DNA of 64,000 nt from Marinimicrobium locisalis (lineage in GTDB: Bacteria > Pseudomonadota > Gammaproteobacteria > Pseudomonadales > Cellvibrionaceae). The notes under the pieces were generated by a model, which saw nothing but the letters and a program-made list of their open reading frames with translations, was not told the DNA's origin and did not search any database. Position 1 is the stretch's first letter, and every line of letters begins with the position of its first letter. Position numbers and translations under genes: made by a program. The stretch covers positions 1-64,000 of the forward strand of contig NZ_JBDLLG010000018.1 in the NCBI RefSeq assembly GCF_039822625.1, in the 5' to 3' direction. Below are positions 26,056 to 34,972 of the stretch, in pieces.

Positions 26056-29000
26056 GGCAGAACATCCCAGGTTGGAGACGGAACTGGTGGTGCCCAGTGC
26101 CAAGAGTTTCCTTCTACTGCCCATGGGTCAGGATGATCCCCAAATGTCTGTTCAATTGTTCGAGTATCTCCCTCCATAGGATCATCTGGCATACAATAAT
26201 CTCTCTGATTTTGCGGATCATTCGGGTGATCAACCCAAGTTTGGGTCACATCCCTTGTAGCCCCCTCGAAATTATATGCATTCATGACAGTGCCTTCATC
26301 AAGGTTGGAAAGCCTGTCGACAATGCCAATAGCCCAATTTTTGACTCCGTGATGATCTACACCTGTAGTCACCCAAACAAGTCCCAATGGATCTACATAT
26401 TTCAGAGGATTTCCACTCACGTAAGCGTAAGTATTGAGCCCTCCTCGCAGACCTATAGGATCACTCTGAAGATACCTCCCGGTGGTCGGATCGTAATCCC
26501 TGAAGTAGTTGTAATGCAGCCCCGTTTCACTGTCGAAGTACTGGCCCGGAAACCGAATTTTGTTGGTAACTTGCGCGACTTCCACGCTGGCTTTTCCAAA
26601 CGGCGTGTACACGGCCTTCCACACCACGGTCTGCTGCGCATCGGTCAACAGCTGTGGGGTCCCCAGATGATCATTGTGATAGTAGTACACTCGATTTCCG
26701 CTGACCATCGACAGTGGAGCGCCTTCCAGGTAGACGTATTCCCGTATCGCATTGCCCGCGCTGTCGTATTCGCCGATCAACTGACCCTGCTCATTGTAGA
26801 GGTAGTGGATGACGGTGCCATCCGGGAGGGCCTTGATGACACGCTGGCCCAGGGCGTTATGGGTGTAGTCCGCCACCGTGGTACCGGACTGTGAGGCTTG
26901 TACCATCCGGTTGGCGGCGGAGTACTCAAACTGATAAGTGCCGTTGTTGATGGTATTGCCGACCGCGTCGTATTGGTAATTCTGGGTGCCTTTCAATAGG
27001 AGGTGGTGGCTGTCGGTGGCGTACTGGTAGTTTTCAGCGACACCGTCGGTGGTCTTGTCGGTGCGATTGCCGACCGGGTCGTAACTGAATTGAAGGTCGT
27101 AGTCGGAATTGATTGCTTCCACCAGACGGTTGATCGGATCATAGGCATAGTCGACGGCATTGCCTGTATTGGTCGGGTCTTCAATGCGGGTGATGTTGTT
27201 GACGGCATCGTACTCGTAGAGCCGGCGGCGCAAGGGGTCGCTGTCGCCCAGCTCGATGCCGGTCAGGCGGTAGTCGAGGTCATGGGTGCGGACCTCCTGC
27301 AGGCCATTGCCGTAAGTCACTTGGGACAGGGGGCCGAACGGCAGGTAGTCAATCGAATCCGCCAGCACCTGATCACTGCTTTGGCCGTTAAGCCGGGTGT
27401 GCAGAGCGCTCACCCGACCTTGAGTATCGCGGGTCAGGGACAGCTGCTGCCCAGAGGGGTAGGTGACGCCCGTCAGCTGGCCCGCTCTGTCATACTGGTA
27501 CTCGACAGTCAGCGCGTGGCCGTTGAGTTCGGTTTCCTTGCGGGTCACGTTGCCCAGGTGATCGTAAAAGTAACGGGTGGTACCAGACGGGTCTTCGACT
27601 CGAGTCAGCCGACCGATGCCGTTGCGGCCTGGGTCCTCGCTGTCATAGTGGTAGCTGACATTCTCCCCGGGGAAGTCCGGGTAACGCACGGCGGTCAGGC
27701 GATTGAGGGCATCGTAGTCGTATTCGGTACGCACGCCACGGGCGTCCTGGCGGGAGATGCGATTGCCCGCGCTGTCGTACTCAAAGGTGGTTAGGCCGGT
27801 GTCGGGGCTGGTCACTTCCACCAGATTGCCCAGGCCGTCGTAGCGGTAGTGGGTGGTGAGGCCCTCGGGGTCGGTGACGGAACTGATCTGGTCTCGGCTG
27901 TTGTAGGTGTAGTGAGTCTCGCCCAGCGCGGGGTCGATCACTTCGCTCACCCGGTCCAGGGCGTCGTATGCCCGCTGGGTTTCATTGCTGCGTTCATCCA
28001 GAGTGCTGACCCGGTTGCTGTTCACGTCATAGCCATATCGGCGCACGCCGCCATCGGCTGACGTCTGTTCCAGCAAGCGTCCAAGTTCGTCAAAGACCTG
28101 GGTGTGACGCTTGACCAGCTGACCACCCACGTCGTGGATGCGCTCGGTGGTCACGTTGCCCATGGCATCGTGTTGGAACTCGACGCGCTCGCCGTCCGTC
28201 GCCTCGATGGCGGTCAGGCGATGGGCGGCATCGTATTCGTAGCTCAGGTGGGTGCCGTCCGGTAGGGTCAGGCGGGTGAGCTGGCCGACCCTATCCCGCT
28301 CGAAGGACGCGACCGCCCCTCCGGTCTGCTGACGGATGAGTCTGCCTCGGGCATCGTAGTCCAGCTCGGTGACAACGCCATTGGGATCGACCAGACGCAC
28401 GGGACGGCCAGCTGCATCATGGTTCGTGATCTCAGTCGTTTGATATAGGGCGTTGATGACGCGCACTCGGTTACCCTGGCCGTCGTACTCAAATCGGGTG
28501 CGATCAGGTACGTCGGTGCGCGGGCCGTCAATGTCGGTAACCTGCCCGTATGAGTTATGGCTGTACCCAGTGACCTGGCTAGCGCCCGTGGCCCTATCGA
28601 CGACACGAATCTCGCTACGATTGCCAGCGGAATCATAACTCAAATGGCGGCTCTGAGCTGTATCGTGAATAGCCGTGGGACGGCGAAATTCTGGGTGCCA
28701 CTCGATAGCGCTGCTGCGTTCGTCTACCGTCTCAAATGCTTCCACGCGTCGCAGCTCCAATCCTCGCTCGTCATGAGTATAAAGGCTAGCCACGCCACTA
28801 TAGTCGACTTTCTTGGCAAGATGGCCATTGGCATCATATGAAAAAAGAGCATCCTCTGGAGCGCAATTCTCACAAGCACGCCGTTCAATGCGGGTTACCC
28901 TGCCCCGCCCATCGAATAGGTCGTGCTCATAGAGCAGTGTGGTGTCGCGCTCTGCGTCTACTTGGTAAGTGACCTCAGTTTGGTGATCCCCCAGATAGCG

Positions 29001-30455
29001 AAGCGCCACCCGACCGGCGCCACCGGCGTGCTCACTAAGCACCGCGCGCCCCTCACTATCGTATGCGTAGGTGGCATGGCGCTCACCATCTTCATCAATG
29101 ATACCGGTGATATTCCGAGGGTTATCTGGGTCTTCGAACAGATACTGCCGGCGCGGATTATCGGACGAATCGTTAGTCGTGTCATCCGGGTAGATTACGG
29201 TAGTCAGGTTGCCGAGGCTGTCGTATTGATAGCGGAAGACGTGCCCTTCTGGAGTCGTGATAGCGACTACCCGATAACCGCCACTTTTCCATGCTCGCTC
29301 ATACACCATGGATCGACCGCGTTCATCGGTTATCTCCTGGCGTCGAATGTTGCCCTCGACGGTCCACGAACTCCCATTCGGCTCGTTCATAGACCTTAGG
29401 CCATTAGAAGCGTGAATAACGAGAACTCTGCCGCCGGCCATCTCATAGCGATATAACCGGGTTTCCGGATAATAGCTAAGGACTTCTCCCTCGGCATTGC
29501 GGTATTCAGAGGTCGCTGAAAAGCCACGGTAGTCGTCAGTCACGAAAACGTCGACTCGATTACTGGGGAAACGCAGCTTCACGGCACGAAGCTTTCGATC
29601 CCCCCATTCCATGCCTACATTGACATGCTCCACTTGGTAATCCAACGACCAATTCCATCCTGCCTCAGTTTCTGAGAAACGGTTAGGAAGCCTCTGTGCG
29701 CTCGGATCATCACGATGAGCATAGAGATTCCGATCACGAACCGACTCGCGAACGCGACGACTACTATACGTGCGCATGATGCTGAGACCATCGGGAGCGA
29801 AGTAATCAGTCTCGTGCTGCACTTTCGCTCCAGTGATACAGGAGATCGGGTTGCCCACCAACGAACTGGCGCTATCCCCGAGCCCAGAACTACCCGAGCC
29901 TGAAGCAGAGGTGCTCTCAGAGCAGGGCTGATAAGGAATATCATCCACCTGACACAGTTCCGGCGTACGGTGAAGGCGCGCCACACCAAGCTTGCGATTA
30001 AACTCCCAATAGGGCTCGTGGGGGATATTCTCGCAGTAGGGAGAACCCGCTACGATCTGATAACCACAACCACAAACGTCAAAATAAGCATTGAAAGGTA
30101 CCTTTCCATGGTGATAGATGTAACCGGTATTGCCCTCATCGTCGACATATATAGAACGCGCGGCACAACTGTAGGGTAAGTTCGCAACTGTCCTTCCGTG
30201 GGAGTCAACAGAGCTTTCTGCTCTGTTCCAATCGATTTCGATCACGACTTGACCTTCTCCGCCCCACTCCTCGTGCTTGTTGTGACAGGCTTCTCGAATT
30301 GCATCTACTGCAGTTGTTGATAAAACACTTGCGCTGGCACGCCAGCCAGTTTTAACTCCATCCCCCTCGGGAAGCGCCACTGTAGTACCTTGATGAATCA
30401 CTTCTTCCGAAATGGCCGGATAACTTGAGACAGCACAAAAAATGACGAATACCAT
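26052..30455 (-). CDS. RHS repeat protein with variable C-terminal toxin region
   Basis: About 1467 residues from ATG 30455, which begins a signal-like segment (MVFVIFCAVSSYPAIS). A cysteine-containing N-terminal domain follows, then a DUF6531-like start (GNPISCITGAKVQHETDYF) and dozens of YD repeats of the form YDxxGNxxxxxxxxG. The core ends at GLHYNYFRDYDPTTGRYLQSDPIGL and YVDPLGL, the conserved junction after which RHS proteins change abruptly. The last 115 residues (after DPLGL) are rich in His, Asp, Trp and Pro and match no toxin I know. The frame stays open up to 30800, but codons above 30455 encode an IS1380 fragment. A coupled membrane immunity candidate follows. Confidence 0.88.
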   Translation of the reverse strand: MVFVIFCAVSSYPAISEEVIHQGTTVALPEGDGVKTGWRASASVLSTTAVDAIREACHNKHEEWGGEGQVVIEIDWNRAESSVDSHGRTVANLPYSCAARSIYVDDEGNTGYIYHHGKVPFNAYFDVCGCGYQIVAGSPYCENIPHEPYWEFNRKLGVARLHRTPELCQVDDIPYQPCSESTSASGSGSSGLGDSASSLVGNPISCITGAKVQHETDYFAPDGLSIMRTYSSRRVRESVRDRNLYAHRDDPSAQRLPNRFSETEAGWNWSLDYQVEHVNVGMEWGDRKLRAVKLRFPSNRVDVFVTDDYRGFSATSEYRNAEGEVLSYYPETRLYRYEMAGGRVLVIHASNGLRSMNEPNGSSWTVEGNIRRQEITDERGRSMVYERAWKSGGYRVVAITTPEGHVFRYQYDSLGNLTTVIYPDDTTNDSSDNPRRQYLFEDPDNPRNITGIIDEDGERHATYAYDSEGRAVLSEHAGGAGRVALRYLGDHQTEVTYQVDAERDTTLLYEHDLFDGRGRVTRIERRACENCAPEDALFSYDANGHLAKKVDYSGVASLYTHDERGLELRRVEAFETVDERSSAIEWHPEFRRPTAIHDTAQSRHLSYDSAGNRSEIRVVDRATGASQVTGYSHNSYGQVTDIDGPRTDVPDRTRFEYDGQGNRVRVINALYQTTEITNHDAAGRPVRLVDPNGVVTELDYDARGRLIRQQTGGAVASFERDRVGQLTRLTLPDGTHLSYEYDAAHRLTAIEATDGERVEFQHDAMGNVTTERIHDVGGQLVKRHTQVFDELGRLLEQTSADGGVRRYGYDVNSNRVSTLDERSNETQRAYDALDRVSEVIDPALGETHYTYNSRDQISSVTDPEGLTTHYRYDGLGNLVEVTSPDTGLTTFEYDSAGNRISRQDARGVRTEYDYDALNRLTAVRYPDFPGENVSYHYDSEDPGRNGIGRLTRVEDPSGTTRYFYDHLGNVTRKETELNGHALTVEYQYDRAGQLTGVTYPSGQQLSLTRDTQGRVSALHTRLNGQSSDQVLADSIDYLPFGPLSQVTYGNGLQEVRTHDLDYRLTGIELGDSDPLRRRLYEYDAVNNITRIEDPTNTGNAVDYAYDPINRLVEAINSDYDLQFSYDPVGNRTDKTTDGVAENYQYATDSHHLLLKGTQNYQYDAVGNTINNGTYQFEYSAANRMVQASQSGTTVADYTHNALGQRVIKALPDGTVIHYLYNEQGQLIGEYDSAGNAIREYVYLEGAPLSMVSGNRVYYYHNDHLGTPQLLTDAQQTVVWKAVYTPFGKASVEVAQVTNKIRFPGQYFDSETGLHYNYFRDYDPTTGRYLQSDPIGLRGGLNTYAYVSGNPLKYVDPLGLVWVTTGVDHHGVKNWAIGIVDRLSNLDEGTVMNAYNFEGATRDVTQTWVDHPNDPQNQRDYCMPDDPMEGDTRTIEQTFGDHPDPWAVEGNSWHWAPPVPSPTWDVLP

Positions 30456-30524
30456 CCAGGCCACACGAGAGAGCGCTCTGGATCTATGGCGAAAATGCGC
30501 ATCATGAGGGCACCGATCCCCCAC

Positions 30525-30800
30525 CCCCCAGAACTGTGCCCCTGCTCTCTCCGCCCAGGCCAGAGGCTCCTGCTTGCGAGGACTCCACTTGATCACGAAA
30601 TTCTCTTGTCCCTGTTTACATAAACGCTTTCGGTTTTCACTAGGATCATTGGCGCTGTCCAGACGAAACTCTATCGATGCCCCCGTCAAAATTCGGGCAC
30701 GAGGGATGATCTGCCTTATCGCATTCAACAATCCGTTACTGGCAAAAGGGCCGTCGGAACGAGCAAAACAAAAACTCCATTTCTTTGTCGACATCGTCAA
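30525..30800 (-). pseudogene. IS1380-type transposase internal fragment, in frame with RHS
   Basis: Codons such as ILTGASIEFRLDSANDPSEN and ENFVIKWSPRKQEPLAWAE match the central part of IS1380-family transposases. They are in frame with the RHS gene downstream, with no stop between, but carry no transposase ends. A second, separate piece of the same family lies upstream at 31228-31640, in an order that does not match the intact enzyme, so the element is rearranged. Confidence 0.6.
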
Positions 30801-30935
30801 AATCCTTATAAAATATTAATCGAGCTATGATGGTTTCTGGTGTATGACCTGAAAAAAAGCGGTGCATCCTGTTGTTTAATCCTAGTAGATCAAAAGCCAA
30901 CACGGGGAGATACTCCCCGAGTCTGACGGTAATAT

Positions 30936-31200
30936 ACTCGACTTAAAAACGCAAGCTCAAGACGCGCTGAACGACCTGCTGAAGCACGGCGCCCAGCAGT
31001 TGCTATCCAAGGCCATTGAGACGGAACTGGCAGAGCTTTCGGAGCAGTTATTCAGACCTCCGCGTGGAGGACAATCTGGCAGTGGTGTGTGCAATGGCTT
31101 TTTGCCTGAGAGAACTGTGCAGACCGGGGCTCGGAGACGTGCCAGTCAAGGTCCCCAAAAGTAAGCGACCGATCCGGCAGCGGCATCAAGTTCAACAGGA
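30936..31200 (+). pseudogene. IS256-type transposase N-terminal fragment, frameshifted
   Basis: DALNDLLKHGAQQLLSKAIETELAEL, then in another frame YSDLRVEDNLAVV, then GFLPERTVQT and GDVPVKVPK reproduce the start of IS256-family transposases across at least two frameshifts, with the remainder missing. This is a decayed relic between the RHS gene and the IS1380 chimera. The rest of 30801-30935 shows nothing recognisable. Confidence 0.65.
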
Positions 31201-31227
31201 GCCTGACTCCGCCGCACCTCAATCTCA

Positions 31228-32196
31228 CTAACCCGAATATTTCATCAATAAGCTACCCGGTGTGCGTGATTGCTTAGAGGCGCTGCTGAGCAACAGCATT
31301 ACCTGGCGGGTATTTCGAATGACTACACCACCGATTTTCAATAGCTTCAAACGGATGGTGCCGACCTGGACCGAGACCCACTCGGTGCCCGCCAGCGCCA
31401 AGTTACGCAGTCGTTCCACCAGCGTATAGGCCATTGCGGACAGTAGAAGGGAAAACTGATTGGGCCACCACTCATGGCAGGAGATTCGGCCAGAGAACAG
31501 GAGTTGCTGCTCCTTGATCCGGTTTTCAGTATCGCCTCGTGCGCAGTAGACTTTGGTGCAGAGGTGTTTGTCGCTCTGTTTGAGGTTGGTGACTACAGAC
31601 CGGAGGTTCACATTGCTCAGCGCGGTTCCACGATTACGGTTTCTGTGCTGAGCAGGAACAATCCGGCGCATTTCCTGAGAATAGTGCCGGTTCAAAAGCT
31701 CATAGGCTTCGGTTACCTCCTGACGAAGTTGGATCTTCTGAGCACCGGCCACACGGCCAACCTTGTTGTGCCGGTGCAGTTTAATCAGCGCCTGCTGGTA
31801 TTGAATCAGGGCGTTCTGAAAGCTGGTGGTGCGGCCCTGGGCGGCTGCCACACCCACACCGGCAACGCCGTTGACGTCCGCAGGGGAGGGTAGCTCAAAA
31901 TTGGCCAAGTGGCGCTCGTAGAATTCGGCCATAGCGTGAACATCCTCACCATAATTCGCCACGCATTGGTCCAGGTTTTGGCGAGCGGTCATCGGCAGGC
32001 TGTTGAACTGTTGTGTCACTATCTGCGAAGCGAGAGAGGACGAAGAGGATGTATTGTATGCGAAGTACCCAGACATCGTCGTATTTCCATTGGAAACCTG
32101 AGGGTTACAGCTTAAAAACTGCTCCAGAGTTTCCGGGTCCTGCTGGCAAAGCTGATTGGCGTTGGCAGGGGTCCGTGAAAAGCGGATATCCGGCAT
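31228..32196 (-). pseudogene. Chimera: unknown 195-residue N-terminal domain joined to an IS1380 transposase C-terminus
   Basis: One open frame of 322 codons. The first 195 residues form an Asn/Gln/Ala-rich helical domain (SGYFAYNTSSSSSLASQIV, FYERHLANFELPSPADVNG, EMRRIVPAQHRNRNRGTAL) that I do not recognise. From about residue 198 the sequence becomes an IS1380 transposase end: VVTNLKQ, KVYCARGDTENRIKEQQL, SCHEWWPNQFSLLLSAMAYTL and GTIRLKLLKIGGVVIRNTR. The transposase lacks its catalytic N-terminal half, so it cannot be active. The N-terminal domain is probably the front of a host gene, perhaps an RHS-linked protein, that was cut by the insertion and ran into the element in frame. Confidence 0.6.
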
Positions 32197-32596
32197 GGTA
32201 AAGCTCCTTGATCGTTCCCTAAGGTGAGGAGGAGCGCGCTCTCCTCCCTAACATTATTAGAATACTATGATTAGCGTCTTTGCAAGTCAATTCACCGGAA
32301 GGCCCTAATTTTCATCTGTGAACGGGCTCACACTTTTCGCCGTGATAACGTGGCAACAAGCAAACCGTCACCAACTCCTGAAAAGCCTCTACTACCTTAC
32401 TACCTTGGGCAGCACCTCCTTCGGTTTCGGGCGGGCGGCTTACCGACTTCATAGCCCCTTGTACGATCAGAACCTCTACGGTCTACTGTGTTGCCTGGAA
32501 GCAACTACTTTGGCGGGGACACTGGAAAGGGGGTTAGGCGCGTCTCCTTTAGACATACTTTGGGTCACAACAACGAATCACTTTGCACTAGTTAAT
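32197..32596. other. 400-bp region without a confident gene
   Basis: The region separates IS debris from the zinc island. A 46-codon minus-strand frame (32312-32452; begins MKSVSRPPETEGG, with AAGGGG just upstream) and an overlapping plus-strand frame (32318-32608) are both open. I recognise neither, and such mutual overlap suggests a decayed repeat or insertion rather than genes. Confidence 0.3.
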
Positions 32597-32614
32597 GTTA
32601 TGTTATAACATTAC
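32597..32614. promoter_or_regulatory. Zur-type operator upstream of dksA2-cobW-merC
   Basis: GTTATGTTATAACATTAC is an 18-bp near-perfect palindrome with core ATGTTATAACAT, matching zinc uptake regulator boxes. It lies 67 bp before the dksA2 start. Two further copies at 37553 and 46566 share the same 12-bp core. Confidence 0.8.
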
Positions 32615-32681
32615 TAACTTAAATAATGCCCAGTTTCACCCGCAACATGACGCTGGTAGACGTCAAAAGTAGGCAAAAATT

Positions 32682-33092
32682 ATGGCGGTTACAGAAGAAT
32701 GGCTGACCCTGGCCTCTGACGAAGAGTATATGAACGCCAACCAACTGGCCTTTTTTCGGGACAGGCTCTTGAAGCTGAGGGGGGAGAGTCTCCTTACCAT
32801 TGAGGCCACCCAACATAGTCTCGTCCAACGCCCGGAGCTAGACGACAGTGCCGAGCTGGCTCAGTACGAGGAGGAGTCGTGGCTCACGCTTCGCATCATT
32901 GAGCGCGAGGCAAAGCTGGTGAAAAAGATTGATTCCGCCCTGGCGCGCATTCGTCGGGGAGCCTATGGCTACTGCCTCGCCAGTGGCGAGCCGATTGGCA
33001 TTCAGCGGCTTCTGGCCCGGCCTACCGCCGAGTATTGCGCAGAAGTCAAAACGCAAATTGAAGAACAGGAAAAGCACTATGGCAAACGTTGA
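32682..33092 (+). CDS. dksA2: DksA2: zinc-independent DksA/TraR family transcription factor
   Basis: A 136-residue DksA paralogue. The coiled coil runs to about residue 90, then YGYCLASGEPIGIQRLLARPTAEYC forms the zinc-finger region. Of the four cysteines of DksA only C98 and C119 remain; the partner positions are Ser101 and Val122, so structural zinc is not expected. Such C2-lacking paralogues replace DksA on RNA polymerase, with ppGpp, when zinc is scarce, and are Zur-repressed in Pseudomonas. The Zur-type box upstream and the COG0523 gene overlapping its end (13 bp) fit this exactly. Function is by strong family precedent. Confidence 0.88.
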   Translation: MAVTEEWLTLASDEEYMNANQLAFFRDRLLKLRGESLLTIEATQHSLVQRPELDDSAELAQYEEESWLTLRIIEREAKLVKKIDSALARIRRGAYGYCLASGEPIGIQRLLARPTAEYCAEVKTQIEEQEKHYGKR

Positions 33093-34299
33093 AAGAAGGC
33101 TTCCCGTCACGGTTCTCTCCGGCTTTCTGGGCGCCGGAAAGACCACGGTGCTGAGCCATGTTCTGAACAACCGCGACGGCCGCCGGGTGGCGGTTATCGT
33201 CAATGATATGAGTGAAATCAACATCGACGCGGCGGCCGTACAGAGCGAGGTTCAGTTGAACCGCAGCGAGGAAAAGCTGGTGGAAATGAGCAACGGCTGC
33301 ATCTGCTGCACGTTGCGCGAAGACCTGCTCCTGGAGGTCCGCCGCCTGGCTCAGGAGGGGCATTTTGACTACCTTCTGATTGAGTCCACCGGGATTTCCG
33401 AACCCCTGCCCGTGGCCGAGACGTTTACCTTCGCGGATGAAGAAGGCAACAGCCTCTCCGATGTCGCGCAGCTGGATACCATGGTGACGGTCGTGGACGC
33501 CGTGAATTTCCTCAAGGATTACGATGAGGCCAAGTCACTGCAGGAAACCGGCGAACATTTGGGCGAAGAGGACCAGCGCAGCGTGGCGGAGCTGCTAGTG
33601 GACCAGGTCGAATTCGCCGATGTGATTCTGATCAGCAAGACCGACCTGGTGAATAAGCCAACCTTACAGCGTTTGGAAGCCGTACTCAGAACGCTCAACA
33701 CCGAGGCGGAAATCATCGCCATCGAGCACGGCGAGGTGAATATCGACAAGGTATTGGGCACAGGCCACTTCAGTTTCGAAAAAGCCCAGCAAGCACCGGG
33801 CTGGCTGAAGGAAATGCGCGGCGAGCATGTCCCGGAAACCGAGGAGTACGGTATCGGTAGCTTTACCTACACCGCGCGCCGCCCCTTCCACCCGCAGAAG
33901 TTCCACGCCTTTCTTCACGGCGACTCCATCACCGGAAAGCTGATTCGCTCCAAAGGTTACTTCTGGCTCGCCAGTCGGCCAGAGTTTGCCGGCCAGTGGA
34001 GTCAGGCGGGAGGCATGGCGCGGTACGGTTTCGCGGGAATGTTCTGGAATGCGGTTCCAAAGGAAAATTGGCCGGACGATGAAGAGTACCTAGCCTCCAT
34101 CCAACAGCAGTGGGAGGAGCCTTTCGGGGATATGCGCCAGGAACTGGTTTTCATTGGTCAGGGCCTGAATCGTCAGCAGTTTACCCAAGCGCTGGATAAC
34201 TGCCTGCTCAATGACGAGGAGCTGCACAGTGGCCCCGAGCAATGGGTGACCCTTCCCGATCCTTTCCCCCAATGGACCCAGCCCGCCGCTGAAGAATAA
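33080..34299 (+). CDS. CobW/COG0523 GTPase, zinc metallochaperone (ZNG1/ZigA-like)
   Basis: A 405-residue G3E GTPase. Walker A is SGFLGAGKTT (residues 14-23), the metal-binding CICC motif is at residues 74-77 in SNGCICCTLREDLL, LIESTGISEPLPV is switch II, and SKTDLV gives guanine specificity. The CobW C-terminal domain contains FHPQKFHAF. Members downstream of Zur boxes deliver zinc to essential enzymes under starvation. ATG at 33080 overlaps dksA2, and merC follows 13 bp after the stop, so the three genes form one operon. The frame also extends upstream to 32929 inside dksA2, but the conserved start is at 33080. Confidence 0.92.
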
Positions 34300-34312
34300 C
34301 CTAGGAGGTTAC

Positions 34313-34705
34313 ATGCGAAACGTACAAACCATCACCGATAAAACCGCCATCGGGTTGTCCACACTTTGTGCGATCCACTGCCTGATGCTGCCTGTCGCCA
34401 TTGTCATGCTACCTTCTTTGTTCGCCACCTCATTAGGTGACGAAAGCTTCCACCAGTGGCTTCTGCTGGCGGTAATACCCAGTAGCGCGACTGCCCTGAC
34501 CCTCGGGTGTCGGAGACATGGTCGCTGGGGGGTGGTCACCACCGGTGTTCTGGGTTTAAGCGTGCTGGTATTCACCGCCTTTTTCGGGCACGACCTGTTG
34601 GGCGAGACCGGCGAGAAGATTGCCAGCGTGGTGGGAGCGGCGCTGATTGTTGCCGGGCATCTGAAAAATCACCTCGCCTGCCGGAAAGGTTATTGTACAA
34701 CGTAA
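34313..34705 (+). CDS. MerC-domain inner-membrane protein
   Basis: A 130-residue protein with four hydrophobic segments and the MerC cysteine pair CAIHC (C19, C23). Its C-terminus ends GHLKNHLACRKGYC, with additional His and Cys that could bind metal. MerC proteins move mercury, but Zur-linked MerC homologues are widespread in marine gammaproteobacteria and are presumed to carry zinc or another soft metal. AGGAGG lies upstream of the ATG at 34313. It closes the dksA2-cobW operon. A diverged duplicate of its 3' third lies at 46745-46878. Confidence 0.85.
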   Translation: MRNVQTITDKTAIGLSTLCAIHCLMLPVAIVMLPSLFATSLGDESFHQWLLLAVIPSSATALTLGCRRHGRWGVVTTGVLGLSVLVFTAFFGHDLLGETGEKIASVVGAALIVAGHLKNHLACRKGYCTT

Positions 34706-34752
34706 AACTGAAGTCGTTTACATAGATATCTAGCGCCAAGTGAAGCAAGAGC

Positions 34753-34932
34753 TTGAGACACTCACCATGTTCTACAAAATCAGCAGCGAGTACAGCATGT
34801 ATAAAAATCACAGTGGGTATCGTCATCGATTCCTTGATGCTAGGGCCGCCGAAATGTATCAAGCACGTCGGCGCCAACGGCATTGTGACTTACTCTTGCC
34901 AAAAAGGTGGCGGGGAACTTAAAAGCAGATAA
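34753..34932 (+). CDS. Possible small protein (59 codons, TTG start), unrecognised
   Basis: Between merC and the exporter gene an open frame runs from TTG 34753 to TAA 34930-34932. The product has a hydrophobic stretch (IKITVGIVIDSLMLGPP), four cysteines and a Gly-rich tail (GANGIVTYSCQKGGGEL). It lacks a strong ribosome site and a family. It does not resemble a lasso leader. If the exporter starts at GTG 34973, the frame does not overlap it. A relic or chance frame is as likely as a gene. Confidence 0.2.
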   Translation: MRHSPCSTKSAASTACIKITVGIVIDSLMLGPPKCIKHVGANGIVTYSCQKGGGELKSR

Positions 34933-34972
34933 AGCCGAAAGCACCTTCACCCACAACTGCCCTGAGGCCATC

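Noticed and set aside
26400..29800. CRISPR-like periodic repeats
   Set aside because: The periodicity comes from protein YD repeats of variable spacing, without identical repeats or uniform spacers.
26097..30179. Several plus-strand frames opposite the RHS gene
   Set aside because: All overlap the YD repeats in antisense; repeated VV/DG patterns follow from the repeat code.
34753..34932. Second lasso precursor
   Set aside because: The frame lacks the L-x3-G-x5-T leader pattern and an Asp/Glu seven to nine residues after a plausible core start.
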